Source: Microbacterium sp. CFH 31415 (GTDB taxonomy: Bacteria > Actinomycetota > Actinomycetes > Actinomycetales > Microbacteriaceae). Taken from it: a DNA stretch of 64,000 nucleotides. The position numbers and the translations under genes are program-made. The stretch is from positions 62,001-126,000 of the forward strand of contig NZ_JAKYXC010000016.1 in the NCBI RefSeq assembly GCF_022538185.1. Reading direction: 5' to 3'. This document shows, in pieces, positions 43,812-52,886 of this stretch; position 1 is the stretch's first letter; every line of letters starts with the position of its first letter. The notes beneath the pieces were generated by a model. That model was not told the DNA's origin. It did no database searches and saw nothing but the letters and a program-made list of their open reading frames with translations.

Positions 43812-44662
43812 CGCTCCTCCGCACCGCGGGGCGCGGCGCCACCCGGTCGCACGGGCGGAACGCCGTGCAGGGCCTCGCGCACCGCGGTGACCTTGGCGAA
43901 GAAGGCCGGCGTCTCGCGCAGCGACTCGTCGCGCGCGGCATCCGCTCCGAATCCCGTCTCGATGATGTCGGTGATCCGTCCTGGGCGCGGCGACATGACC
44001 ACCACACGATCCGACAGGAACACCGCCTCCGGGATCGAGTGGGTCACGAACACCACGGCGGCGCCCGTCTCCGCGGCGATGCGCGACAGCTCGGCCTGCA
44101 TGCGCTCGCGGGTCATCTCGTCGAGCGCGCCGAACGGCTCGTCCATCAGCAGCAGTCGCGGCTGCTCGGCGAGGGCCCGCGCGATGGCGACGCGCTGCTG
44201 CATGCCGCCGGACAGCTGATCGGGATGCCGGTCGGCGAAGTCCGACAGACCCACCAGCTCGGCGAGCCGGGCGACCCGCTCCTTGCGCTCGGCGCCTCCG
44301 ACGCCGTGCAGCTCGAGCGGCAGGGCGATGTTCGCGGCGACCGTCCGCCAGGGGAGGAGCCCGGCCTGCTGGAACGCGATGCCGTAGTCCTGGTCGCGCC
44401 GAGCGCGATGCGCGGGCTTGCCGAACACCTCGACCGTGCCCGCGGTCGCCGCGTCGAGATCGGCGATGAGTCGCAGCAGCGTCGACTTGCCGCATCCCGA
44501 TGGTCCGATGAGCGAGACGAACTCGCCCTCGGCGACCGTGAGCTCGATGCCGTCGAGCGCAGTGACGTCGCCGGCCTTCGAAGGGAACACCTTCGACGCC
44601 CCGTGCACGCTCACCGCGGCCGCCCGGGTCACGGGCTCCACGCTCGTCGCCGTATCGGTCAT
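43808..44662 (-). CDS. ABC transporter ATP-binding protein (SsuB/ThiZ-like)
   Basis: 284 residues. Walker A GPSGCGKST, Q-loop FQQAGLLPWRTV, signature [15 protein letters not shown], Walker B LLLMDEPFGALDE. ATPase of the THI5-type importer. Start and stop codons overlap the neighbouring permease genes, so the cassette is tightly coupled. Confidence 0.93.
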   Translation of the reverse strand: MTDTATSVEPVTRAAAVSVHGASKVFPSKAGDVTALDGIELTVAEGEFVSLIGPSGCGKSTLLRLIADLDAATAGTVEVFGKPAHRARRDQDYGIAFQQAGLLPWRTVAANIALPLELHGVGGAERKERVARLAELVGLSDFADRHPDQLSGGMQQRVAIARALAEQPRLLLMDEPFGALDEMTRERMQAELSRIAAETGAAVVFVTHSIPEAVFLSDRVVVMSPRPGRITDIIETGFGADAARDESLRETPAFFAKVTAVREALHGVPPVRPGGAAPRGAEER

Positions 44663-45612
44663 CAGGCCGCCTCTCCTCGTCGGTAGTCCTTCAGCAGCAC
44701 GCCCAGCAGCGCCACGGAGCCCGCCGCGACCAGGCCGAGCGCGACAGCGCCGAAGATCGGCCCCCAGGCCTTCGCGGGGTCGCCCGACGCCTGGCCGGCG
44801 AACTGGATCAGCAGGCGTCCTATGCCGCCCTGCAGGCCGGTCGAGACCTCGGCGACGACCGCGCCGATGACAGCGTTCGCCGCGCCGAGTCTCAGTGCGG
44901 GGAGCAGGTAGGGGACGGATGCCGGCAGCCGCAGCTTCACGAGCGTCGGCCAGTACCCGGCGGCGTAGGTGTGCATGAGCTCGGTGTGGATGCGATCGGG
45001 GGACTGCAGGCCGCGCAGGGCCCCGACGGCGATCGGGAAGAAGGCGAGGTACGACGCGATCAGGGCGACCGACATCCAGTCCTGCCACTCCCAGCCGCCG
45101 ATCTCGATGCGCGATCCCCAGCTCTTGACGATCGGCGCGAACGCGATGAGCGGCACGGTCTGGCTGAGGATGATCCAGGGGAGCAGGCCCCACTCGGCGA
45201 GGCGCCAGCGCTGCATGAGCAGGGCGAACGCGAAGCCCACGAGCATCCCGACGATCCAGCCCACCGCCGCGATGCCCAGGGTCGTCAGCGCTCCGAGCGC
45301 GATGACACCCCACAGCGGAGGGGAGCCCTCCTGCCGGGTGACGGGCTCGAACAGCCGGCCGACCATCACCCACACGTGGGGCATCGCCAGGTCGGTCGTG
45401 CGCGGCAGGATGCGCAGCCCGGCGACGAGCACGCCGTCCTCAGGCGCGAGCCACTTGTACAGCTCCCACACGATCACGACCGCCGCGACGCCGACGATCC
45501 CCCACACCCACGCGAGACCGGAGCGGCGCGGGCGCGGACGCGGGGCGCGCGCCGGATGAGCCGGATCGCCCGGCGCGGCGATCTGGGTCTCGATGCCGGC
45601 GGTGCTCGTCAT
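44662..45612 (-). CDS. ABC transporter permease (pyrimidine-type importer)
   Basis: 316 residues, Pro/Arg-rich N-terminal tail then about six membrane helices; EAA-like loop (TELMHTYAAGYWPTLVKLRLPASVPYLLPALRL). It overlaps the luciferase-like oxidoreductase stop by 4 bp at its start and the ATPase gene by 1 bp at its end. Confidence 0.9.
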   Translation of the reverse strand: MTSTAGIETQIAAPGDPAHPARAPRPRPRRSGLAWVWGIVGVAAVVIVWELYKWLAPEDGVLVAGLRILPRTTDLAMPHVWVMVGRLFEPVTRQEGSPPLWGVIALGALTTLGIAAVGWIVGMLVGFAFALLMQRWRLAEWGLLPWIILSQTVPLIAFAPIVKSWGSRIEIGGWEWQDWMSVALIASYLAFFPIAVGALRGLQSPDRIHTELMHTYAAGYWPTLVKLRLPASVPYLLPALRLGAANAVIGAVVAEVSTGLQGGIGRLLIQFAGQASGDPAKAWGPIFGAVALGLVAAGSVALLGVLLKDYRRGEAA

Positions 45613-46625
45613 GCCTTCGCCGTGACGTGGGCCGAGAGCGCGGGGATGACGGTCTCGCCGTACACCCGCATCGTCTCCTCCTTGTTGTCGTGCTGGAGGT
45701 AGCCCGCGAACTGGGTCACGCCGAGGGCGCGCAGCTGCTCGAGCTTGGCGATGTGCTCGTCGGCGGTGCCCAGGATGCAGAACCGGTCGACGATCTGGTC
45801 GGGAACGAAGTCGACGTGGTCGTTGTCGGCCTTGCCGTGGGTGTTGTAGTCGTACCCCTGGCGTCCCGCGATGTAGTCGGTGAGCGCGTCGGGCACGGCG
45901 CCGTGCTCGCCGTACTTCGCGACGATGTCGGCGACGTGGTTGCCGACCATCCCGCCGAACCACCGGCACTGCTCGCGCATGTGGTGCCAGTCGTCTCCGA
46001 TGTACATCGGCGCGGCGACGCAGAACGAGATGGCGTCGGGGTCGCGGCCGGCGGCGGCCGCGGCATCCCTCACCGTCTTGATCATCCACGCGGCGATGTC
46101 GACGTCCGCCAGCTGCAGGATGAATCCGTCGCCCACCTCGCCCGTGAGCTTGAGCGCGAGCGGGCCGTATGCGGCGACCCAGACCTCGAGCTCCGACCCG
46201 CGGCTCCACGGGAACTGCAGGGTGGCGCCCTTGTACTCGACCGGCCGCGAGTTCGCGAGCTCGCGGATCACGTGGATCGACTCGCGCAGCTCCGACATCG
46301 TGACCGGCTTGCCGTTGGTCACGCGCACTGCGGAGTCGCCCCGCCCGATGCCGCAGATCGTGCGGTTGCCGTACAGCTCGTTGAGGGTGGCGAAGACGGA
46401 AGCCGTCACGGTCCAGTCCCGGGTCGCCGGGTTCGTCACGAACGGACCGACCGTCACGCGCTTGGTCGCGTTGAGGATCGCCGAGTGGATGACGTACGGC
46501 TCCTCCCACAGCAGGTGCGAGTCGAAGGTCCACACGTGGCTGAAGCCGTGGGCCTCCGCCAGCTGTGCGAGCTGCACGGTGCGCGCGGCGGGAGGGTTGG
46601 TCTGAAGGACGACTCCGAAGTCCAT
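45609..46625 (-). CDS. LLM-class flavin/F420-dependent oxidoreductase
   Basis: 338 residues, luciferase-like TIM barrel (MDFGVVLQTNPPAARTVQLAQLAE, HVWTFDSHLLWEEPY, GIGRGDSAVRVTN). It resembles the F420-dependent family I know as TIGR03842. It sits between dihydropyrimidinase and the importer, where a dihydropyrimidine dehydrogenase would be expected. Hypothesis: it reduces uracil and thymine with F420H2 or FMNH2; alternatively it opens the ring oxidatively, as RutA does. The ATG at 46625 starts the conserved barrel; no good upstream alternative. Confidence 0.88.
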   Translation of the reverse strand: MDFGVVLQTNPPAARTVQLAQLAEAHGFSHVWTFDSHLLWEEPYVIHSAILNATKRVTVGPFVTNPATRDWTVTASVFATLNELYGNRTICGIGRGDSAVRVTNGKPVTMSELRESIHVIRELANSRPVEYKGATLQFPWSRGSELEVWVAAYGPLALKLTGEVGDGFILQLADVDIAAWMIKTVRDAAAAAGRDPDAISFCVAAPMYIGDDWHHMREQCRWFGGMVGNHVADIVAKYGEHGAVPDALTDYIAGRQGYDYNTHGKADNDHVDFVPDQIVDRFCILGTADEHIAKLEQLRALGVTQFAGYLQHDNKEETMRVYGETVIPALSAHVTAKA

Positions 46626-46659
46626 GATCTCGATACGCTCCGCTCCTCGATCGGCGATG

Positions 46660-48093
46660 TCAGATGAGGTACTGGGACAGGCCGCGCTTGAGGAACCGGC
46701 CGTCCCCCTTGGCCCCGAGGTACCGGCCGCCGTCGACGACGACCTTGCCGCGCGAGATGACGGTGTCGACATGACCGTCGATCTCGAATCCCTCCCACGC
46801 GGAGTGGTCCATGTTCATGTGGTGGGATGCCGCGGAGATCGTCGTGTGCCCCTTCGGGTCGTACACCACGACGTCTCCGTCGGCGCCCGGCTGGATCACG
46901 CCCTTCCGTCCGTACAGGCCGAACATGCGGGCCGGGGTCGTGCTCGTGAGCTCGACCCAGCGCTCGAGGGTGATCTTGCCGGTCACGACGCCCTGGTACA
47001 TGAGGTCCATGCGGTGCTCGACCGACCCGATCCCGTTGGGGATCGCGCGGAAGTCATCGAGCCCGAGCTCCTTCTGACCCTTCATGCAGAACGGGCAGTG
47101 GTCGGTCGAGACCATCTGGATGTCGTTCGTGCGCAGCGCCTGCCACATGTGATGCTGGTGGCCCTCGTCGCGGCTGCGCAGCGGCGTCGAGCACACCCAC
47201 TTCGCGCCCTCGAACTGGCCCCACTCTTCGCTGAACCCGCCGAGCTGCTCCTCGAGCGACAGGTACAGGTACTGCGGACAGGTCTCGCCGAAGACGTTCC
47301 AGCCCTGGTCTCTCGCCCAGGCGATCTGGTCGACCGCCTGCTTGGCGCTCACGTGCACGGTGTACAGGGGCGCCCCGGTGAGGTTGGCGAGCATGATCGC
47401 GCGGTGCGTCGCCTCCTCCTCCATCTGCCAGGCCCGGGCGATGCCGTGGTAGTACGGCGCCTTCTTGCCGGCCTCGGCCAGCTGTGCGGCGAGCACGTCG
47501 ATGGCGGGGCCGTTCTCGGCATGCATCATCGTGAGCAGGCCGGTCTCGGCCGACACCTGCATCGCCTTCAGCACCTGCGCGTCGTCGGAGTAGAACACTC
47601 CGGGGTACGCCATGAAGAGCTTGAAGCTCGAGACGCCCTCGTCGAGCAGGCCGCGCATCGCGGCGAGCGAGTCGTCGTCGACCCCGCCGATGATCTGGTG
47701 GAACCCGTAGTCGATCGCGCAGTTGCCGGCGGCCTTCTCGTGCCACGCGGCGAGCCCGTCCTGCACGCGCTCGCCGTACTTCTGAACGGCGAAGTCGATG
47801 ATCGACGTCGTCCCGCCCCATGCCGCGGCCCGCGTGCCCGTCTCGAACGTGTCGGACGCGGCGGTGCCGCCGAACGGCAGCTCCATGTGCGTGTGCGCGT
47901 CGATGCCGCCCGGGATCACATACCTGCCCGTGGCGTCGATGACGGTGTCGACCGAGGTCGACAGGTCGGTTCCCAGCAGCTGCGAGCCCGGTGCCAGCAC
48001 GGCGGCGATGGTCTCGCCGTCGATGAGCACATCCGCTTCGCCGCGCCCGGTGGCCGAGACGACCGTTCCGCCGGTGATGAGTGTGGTGGTCAT
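46660..48093 (-). CDS. hydA: Dihydropyrimidinase (D-hydantoinase family)
   Basis: 477 residues. Metal ligands His67 and His69 (IDAHTHM), carboxylated Lys158 in SFKLFMAYPG, later His in MMHAENG and an HVSAK motif. It hydrolyses 5,6-dihydrouracil or dihydrothymine to N-carbamoyl-beta-amino acids. The next gene upstream (9 bp) encodes beta-ureidopropionase, the following step, which strongly supports a pyrimidine rather than a general hydantoin role. Confidence 0.93.
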   Translation of the reverse strand: MTTTLITGGTVVSATGRGEADVLIDGETIAAVLAPGSQLLGTDLSTSVDTVIDATGRYVIPGGIDAHTHMELPFGGTAASDTFETGTRAAAWGGTTSIIDFAVQKYGERVQDGLAAWHEKAAGNCAIDYGFHQIIGGVDDDSLAAMRGLLDEGVSSFKLFMAYPGVFYSDDAQVLKAMQVSAETGLLTMMHAENGPAIDVLAAQLAEAGKKAPYYHGIARAWQMEEEATHRAIMLANLTGAPLYTVHVSAKQAVDQIAWARDQGWNVFGETCPQYLYLSLEEQLGGFSEEWGQFEGAKWVCSTPLRSRDEGHQHHMWQALRTNDIQMVSTDHCPFCMKGQKELGLDDFRAIPNGIGSVEHRMDLMYQGVVTGKITLERWVELTSTTPARMFGLYGRKGVIQPGADGDVVVYDPKGHTTISAASHHMNMDHSAWEGFEIDGHVDTVISRGKVVVDGGRYLGAKGDGRFLKRGLSQYLI

Positions 48094-48102
48094 GTCGGCC
48101 CC

Positions 48103-48951
48103 TTACGGCTTCGCGATCCGCGTGTAGGAGTCGGGCCGGCGGTCGCGGTAGAACTGCCAGTCGTCGCGCATCTCCTGCACCATGTTCAGATCGAGGTCGC
48201 GCACGAGCAGCTCCTCGCTGTCGCCCGAGCCGCGCTCGCCGACGAAGTTGCCGCGCGGGTCGATCACCTGGCTCGTGCCGTAGAAGTCGACGGCGAGGTC
48301 GCCGTACTCGTTGTCCTCGCGCCCGACGCGGTTGGGCTGCAGCACGAAGTAGCCGTTCGCGACGGCGGCGGCGGGGCCTTCGACCTCCCACAGCCGGTTC
48401 GACAGCCCGGGCTTGGTGGCGTTCGGGTTGAAGACCATGTGCGCGTCGGCGAGGCCGAGCTCGCGCCATCCCTCGGGGAAGTGCCGGTCATAGCAGATGT
48501 ACATCCCGATCCGCCCGACCGCGGTGTCGAACACCGGGTAGCCGAGGTTGCCCGGACGGAAGTAGAACTTCTCCCAGAACCGGTCGAGGTGCGGCAGATG
48601 ATGCTTGCGGTACTTGCCGAGGATCGTGCCGTCTGCGTCGACCAGCACCGAGGTGTTGTAGTACACGCCGGTCTCGGCCTCTTCGTAGATCGGCAGCACC
48701 ATGACCGTTCCGAGCTCCTTCGCGACCGACGCGAAGCGCTGCACGATCGGCCCGTCCGCCTGCTCCGCGAAGCGGTAGTACTTCTTGTCCTGCGTGATGC
48801 CGAAGTACGGCCCGTAGAACAGCTCCTGGAAGCACACGACCTGCGCACCCTGGGCCGCGGCATCCCTCGCGAATCCTTCGTGCTTGTCGAGCATCGACTC
48901 CTTGTCACCTGTCCAGGAAGTCTGCGAGATAGCCGCTCGTACCGTCGTCAT
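48103..48951 (-). CDS. Carbon-nitrogen hydrolase, beta-ureidopropionase type
   Basis: 282 residues, nitrilase fold. Catalytic Glu43 (CFQELF), Lys116 (YRKHHLPH) and Cys153 (YICYDRHFPEGWRELGL). It releases beta-alanine or beta-aminoisobutyrate, CO2 and ammonia from the carbamoyl acid made by the dihydropyrimidinase. First gene of the nine-gene locus; its promoter should lie in the 280-bp gap before the divergent histidine kinase. Confidence 0.92.
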   Translation of the reverse strand: MTTVRAAISQTSWTGDKESMLDKHEGFARDAAAQGAQVVCFQELFYGPYFGITQDKKYYRFAEQADGPIVQRFASVAKELGTVMVLPIYEEAETGVYYNTSVLVDADGTILGKYRKHHLPHLDRFWEKFYFRPGNLGYPVFDTAVGRIGMYICYDRHFPEGWRELGLADAHMVFNPNATKPGLSNRLWEVEGPAAAVANGYFVLQPNRVGREDNEYGDLAVDFYGTSQVIDPRGNFVGERGSGDSEELLVRDLDLNMVQEMRDDWQFYRDRRPDSYTRIAKP

Positions 48952-49102
48952 GTTGTCTCCGTCCGTGCTCGATCGAGGTCCCTCGGGCTGGGACCGACGG
49001 GGCGTGACCTGGGGGCTGCCTTGCCCCTGATCCTGTCGACTCGACGTTTCCCGTCGGTTTCGGCCTGTGACGCGACAGTAAAGCCTCGTCCCGCGCGCCG
49101 CA

Positions 49103-49123
49103 ATGGTCGGCTGGGCAGACCAT
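49103..49123. promoter_or_regulatory. Candidate operator upstream of the pyrimidine locus
   Basis: ATGGTC-N9-GACCAT dyad in the divergent region between the beta-ureidopropionase and histidine kinase genes. Half-site spacing near one helical turn suits a dimeric regulator. No regulator gene for it is seen in the window. Confidence 0.4.
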
Positions 49124-49231
49124 AGGAGGGCCGACGCTCCCGGGCCGCTGCATCCCGGGAGGGATGCCCGCACCGGCGCTGTACATCGCGGGACGGATGC
49201 CGCGGCATCCGCTCTCGCGTACCGTGAAACG

Positions 49232-50401
49232 GTGTTCCGCAGCCTGAAGCCCTACCAGCTCGTCGTCGACGTGGTGGTCGCTGGGCTGTTCGCGGCGATC
49301 GCACTGCCGCTGGAGATCCAGTACACCGACCCGCTCAACGGCTTCTCGTTCGGCCTGCTCTCGGCGGTCGTCATGACGCTGCTGCTCGCGGCCGCGCTGG
49401 CGGTGCGGCGGCTGTCGCCGGGCATCGCGCTCGGGGTGGCGTGGCTGGCCGCGATCGCGCAGATGTCGTTCGGCCGGCCACCGGGGGTCGCCGACGTCGC
49501 GATCTTCGCGGTGCTCTACGCGACGGCCGCGTACGGCACGCAGCGGGTGTTCTGGCTGGGCTTCGCCTCGTCGTTCCTCGGCGCCGTCGTCATCACGGTG
49601 TACCTCGCGATCGGGCCGTACTTCGGGTCGGGCAGCGGTGTGACCTGGAGCACCATCCCCATCGCGCTGGCGGTGCTCGTGGCGGCCGGGTTCGCGCTGC
49701 TGCTGTCGTGGACGGTCGGCGCGCTCGTGCGCACGTCGCTGCGGGCGCGCGAGAACCGGCGGGCGCAGGAGCGCGCCGAGGCCGAGGCCGTCGTCGAGCA
49801 GGAGCGCGTGCGGATCGCGCGCGACATGCACGACGTCGTCGCCCACTCGCTCGCGGTGGTGATCGCCCAGGCCGACGGGGCGCGGTATGCCGCGTCATCC
49901 GATCCCTCGGTCGCGACGGCCACGCTCGCCACGATCTCGACCACCGCACGCACCGCGCTCGCCGACGTGCGGCTGCTGCTGACGCAGCTGCGCCACAGTC
50001 AGGCCGACGGGCCGCAGCCGACGCTCGCCGACCTCGAGGCGCTCTACGCCCAGGTGCGCGCGGCCGGCGTCGACCTGCGCGTCGACGTGGACCCGGCGCC
50101 GAGCGGCGAACCGCCCGCCGGCGTGCAGCTGGCGGTGTACCGCATCCTGCAGGAGGCGCTCACCAACGCGCTGCGCCACGGCGACGGCGGCGCCGTCGAG
50201 GTGCGGCTCGCGTGGAACCCCGCGCGAGTCGAGCTCGAGGTCGGCAACGGCGTCGCGGAATCGGCGGGGCCGCCCGCCGCGGGCCATGGCGTGATCGGCA
50301 TGCGCGAGCGGGCTCAGCTCGTGGGCGGCAGCCTCGCCGCGGCAGCCGAGGGTGCGAGATTCGTCGTGCGCGCCTCGCTTCCGATCGGGGCGGCGACGTG
50401 A
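49232..50401 (+). CDS. NarL-type sensor histidine kinase
   Basis: 389 residues. Four to five N-terminal membrane helices (about 8-150), HisKA_3 dimerisation box with His200 in RIARDMHDVVAHSLAVV, and an HATPase domain (QEALTNALRHGDGG, HGVIGMRERAQLVGG). No extracellular sensor domain of size. The GTG at 49232 is chosen because TACCGT (49220-49225) lies 6 nt upstream; the frame runs open from 49103. Pairs with the LuxR-type regulator 115 bp downstream. Confidence 0.9.
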   Translation: MFRSLKPYQLVVDVVVAGLFAAIALPLEIQYTDPLNGFSFGLLSAVVMTLLLAAALAVRRLSPGIALGVAWLAAIAQMSFGRPPGVADVAIFAVLYATAAYGTQRVFWLGFASSFLGAVVITVYLAIGPYFGSGSGVTWSTIPIALAVLVAAGFALLLSWTVGALVRTSLRARENRRAQERAEAEAVVEQERVRIARDMHDVVAHSLAVVIAQADGARYAASSDPSVATATLATISTTARTALADVRLLLTQLRHSQADGPQPTLADLEALYAQVRAAGVDLRVDVDPAPSGEPPAGVQLAVYRILQEALTNALRHGDGGAVEVRLAWNPARVELEVGNGVAESAGPPAAGHGVIGMRERAQLVGGSLAAAAEGARFVVRASLPIGAAT

Positions 50402-50516
50402 GCCGGGGTCCATGCGACGCAACGGCGGAGATCGTCCACGACACACCGGTGACGGATGCCGCGGCCCGGCGTGCCGCCCATGATCACCGATTCTGCGCAC
50501 GACCGGGGGAGGACCG

Positions 50517-51155
50517 ATGATCCGCGTCGCACTCGTGGACGACCAGGCGCTGTTCCGCGCCGGCATCCGCATGCTGGTCGATTCGCAGCCCGACCTCGAG
50601 GTCGTGGCCGAGGCGTCCGACGGGCGCGAGGCGCTCGACGTGGTCCGCTCCACCCGCCCCGACGTGGTGCTGATGGACATCCGCATGCCGGTCATGGACG
50701 GCCTGACCGCGACAGCCGAGCTGCTCGCCGACCCCGAGCCGCCGCGCATCGTCATGCTCACGACGTTCGACCTCGACGAGGCCGCGGCCCGCGCGATCCG
50801 CCAGGGCGCCAGCGGCTTCCTGCTGAAGGACGCCGACCCCGAGTTCCTGCTCGCTGCCATCCGCACCGTGCATTCGGGATCGGCCGTGATCGCGGCGTCC
50901 GCCACCCGCGACCTGTTCGCTCACTTCGCGGATGCCGCACCGCGGCCCGTTCCGCCCGCCTATGGCGGGCTCACCGAGCGCGAGCGCGAGATCTTCGCGC
51001 TCGCCGCCCGCGGCCTGTCGAACGCCGAGATCGCGGCCCGGGAGTTCCTGTCGGAGGCGACGGTGAAGACGCACATCAGCCGCATCCTGACCAAGCTCGG
51101 CCTGCGCGACCGCGTGCAGCTGGTGGTGTTCGCCTTCGAGCACGGCCTGGCGTAG
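50517..51155 (+). CDS. NarL/FixJ-type response regulator
   Basis: 212 residues. Receiver domain with acidic Asp8-Asp9, phospho-acceptor Asp54 (VVLMDIRMP) and Lys in FLLKDADPE; C-terminal LuxR HTH (about 145-205, LTEREREIFALAARGLSNAEIAARE). Partner of the upstream kinase. The MacB/FtsX exporter beyond the hemerythrin gene is a plausible target, as such systems often adjoin (inference). Confidence 0.92.
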   Translation: MIRVALVDDQALFRAGIRMLVDSQPDLEVVAEASDGREALDVVRSTRPDVVLMDIRMPVMDGLTATAELLADPEPPRIVMLTTFDLDEAAARAIRQGASGFLLKDADPEFLLAAIRTVHSGSAVIAASATRDLFAHFADAAPRPVPPAYGGLTEREREIFALAARGLSNAEIAAREFLSEATVKTHISRILTKLGLRDRVQLVVFAFEHGLA

Positions 51156-51169
51156 CGGCGGCGCACGGG

Positions 51170-51257
51170 CGTGCACAACGTCGGCATTTCTGCCGCACCG
51201 GCGCCGGCATCGCGGCGCGCCGCCCGGCAACCGGTCGATCTGCCGAGGTTGTGCACG
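51170..51257. repeat. 17-bp inverted repeat with 54-nt loop
   Basis: CGTGCACAACGTCGGCA and its complement with one mismatch flank the GC-rich gap between the converging response regulator and hemerythrin genes. The long loop makes a simple terminator less likely; it may be a repeat pair or recombination relic. Confidence 0.5.
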
Positions 51258-51275
51258 GCGCGCGGCGTCGCGGGG

Positions 51276-51965
51276 TCAGCGACCCTCGAGGGCGGCGCGG
51301 TGCTTGGCGTACTGGCGCCGGCCGATCAGGCGCCACGCGAGCCGGCCGGGCGCCGGCATGTGCGTGCGCAGCCACGCGTCGCCGCCGTCGGGCTGCGACG
51401 CGAGGATCTCGCCGAGCTGCTGCCATGTCTGCCCCTTCGGCACGGCCTTGCGTCCGTGCTCGGCGAACCACTCGACCTCCTCCTCGGTGATCGTGCGCTC
51501 CATGACGGGCACGATGTTGGCCTCCTCGTCGGGGAGGTGCACGGCGAGGGCGGCGTTGATCCCATCGAGCGCCGCGAGCACGGGCACCGAGTCCGCCTCC
51601 GACGCTGACGCACGCCAGGCCGGCAGCGCCCGGTCCAGGGCGGTGAGGTGCACGAGCATCTCGGCGTGCTGCTCCTTCATGCGCTCGACGTGCGCGGCGC
51701 AGGCCGGTGCCCGCTCCTCGAGGGCGTCCCACAGTCGGGCGTCCTCGCCCTCGTGGTGGGCGTGCAGCGCGATCGACAGCGTCTCGAGCTGCGTGGCGAC
51801 CGCGGCCGCGTGTGCGGTGTCGCCGGAGGCGACGCCGCGCACCAGGTCGGGGCTCTCGCCGAACGTGCGCCGGAAGAGCCGATGGATCTCGATCATCCCG
51901 CTGGCGTCGCACGTCTTCGGGCCGGCGGGCAGGTCGCCGCGCGGCGGCAGGGGCGTGGCGGGCAT
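51276..51965 (-). CDS. Hemerythrin HHE domain protein
   Basis: 229 residues. Helical HHE cation-binding domain with His and Glu residues spaced as in hemerythrins (IEIHRLF, LHAHHEGED, MKEQHAEML, HLPDEEANIVPV), then a basic C-terminal tail. It probably binds a di-iron centre for oxygen or NO sensing or storage. GAGGAGA before the ATG gives a normal leader. It lies opposite to the flanking genes. Confidence 0.88.
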   Translation of the reverse strand: MPATPLPPRGDLPAGPKTCDASGMIEIHRLFRRTFGESPDLVRGVASGDTAHAAAVATQLETLSIALHAHHEGEDARLWDALEERAPACAAHVERMKEQHAEMLVHLTALDRALPAWRASASEADSVPVLAALDGINAALAVHLPDEEANIVPVMERTITEEEVEWFAEHGRKAVPKGQTWQQLGEILASQPDGGDAWLRTHMPAPGRLAWRLIGRRQYAKHRAALEGR

Positions 51966-52103
51966 CGGGTCTCCTCGTCATCTATGGCCTGCCGCGACCC
52001 TAGACCCGTGCCCCGGCGCGCGGAAGAGATCATCCTGCAGATGTACTCGGATGCCTCGCCAGGCCGACGCGCCGTCCCACCTGCCGTTCGTACCGTCGAA
52101 GGC

Positions 52104-52886
52104 ATGGAGATCACATCGACCGACTTGGGGCTCGCGGCGCGGGTCCAGCAGCTCACGAAGACCTACGGCCGCGGCGAGAGCGGCGTCCGCGCACTGGATG
52201 AGGTGTCGGTGGGCATCCGCCGTGGCGAGTTCACCGCGATCATGGGACCGTCCGGCTCGGGCAAGTCGACGCTCATGCACATCATGGCGGGACTCGATGC
52301 CCCGAGCTCGGGTCGCGCGTGGATCGGCGACACCGACATCACCGGCCTTTCCGACCTCGAGCTCACGATCCTGCGCCGCCGTCGCGTGGGCTTCGTGTTC
52401 CAGGCGTTCAACCTCGTGCCGACGCTCGACGCGCTCGGCAACATCCTGCTGCCGTTCGACCTCGACGGACGCCGCCCGACGGCCCTCGAGAAGGCCCGGA
52501 TCGACGGCCTGATCGAGGCGCTCGGCCTCACGCCGCGGCTGCGGCACCGTCCGCACGAGCTCTCGGGCGGCCAGCAGCAGCGCGTCGCCATCGCCCGCGC
52601 CCTCGCCACGGCGCCCGACCTGGTCTTCGCTGACGAGCCCACCGGCAACCTCGACTCGCGCACCGGCCGCGAGGTGCTCGGGCTCCTCGCGGCCGCCAGC
52701 CGCGATCACGGCCAGTCGATCGCGATGGTCACGCACGACCCGATCGCTGCGAGCCACGCCGACCGCGTGCTCTTCCTCGGCGACGGACGCATCGTCGCCG
52801 ACAAGCCGCGTCAGACCGCCGAGGAGATCTCGGCGTACATGCTCGCGAGCGAGCTCGGCACCAGCGAGCCGGCGGTGGCGTCATGA
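52104..52886 (+). CDS. ABC transporter ATP-binding protein, MacB/LolD type
   Basis: 260 residues. Walker [11 protein letters not shown]-loop [10 protein letters not shown], signature [15 protein letters not shown], Walker [13 protein letters not shown], the hallmark of FtsX-partner ATPases. The ATG at 52104 follows TACCGT by 7 nt (leaderless) and is preferred to upstream in-frame starts. Its stop overlaps the FtsX-like gene start (ATGA). Confidence 0.93.
   Translation: MEITSTDLGLAARVQQLTKTYGRGESGVRALDEVSVGIRRGEFTAIMGPSGSGKSTLMHIMAGLDAPSSGRAWIGDTDITGLSDLELTILRRRRVGFVFQAFNLVPTLDALGNILLPFDLDGRRPTALEKARIDGLIEALGLTPRLRHRPHELSGGQQQRVAIARALATAPDLVFADEPTGNLDSRTGREVLGLLAAASRDHGQSIAMVTHDPIAASHADRVLFLGDGRIVADKPRQTAEEISAYMLASELGTSEPAVAS

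Noticed and set aside
46625..46772. N-terminal extension of the LLM oxidoreductase
   Set aside because: The extension is Ser/Ala-rich and overlaps the dihydropyrimidinase C-terminus; the conserved barrel begins at MDFGVV.
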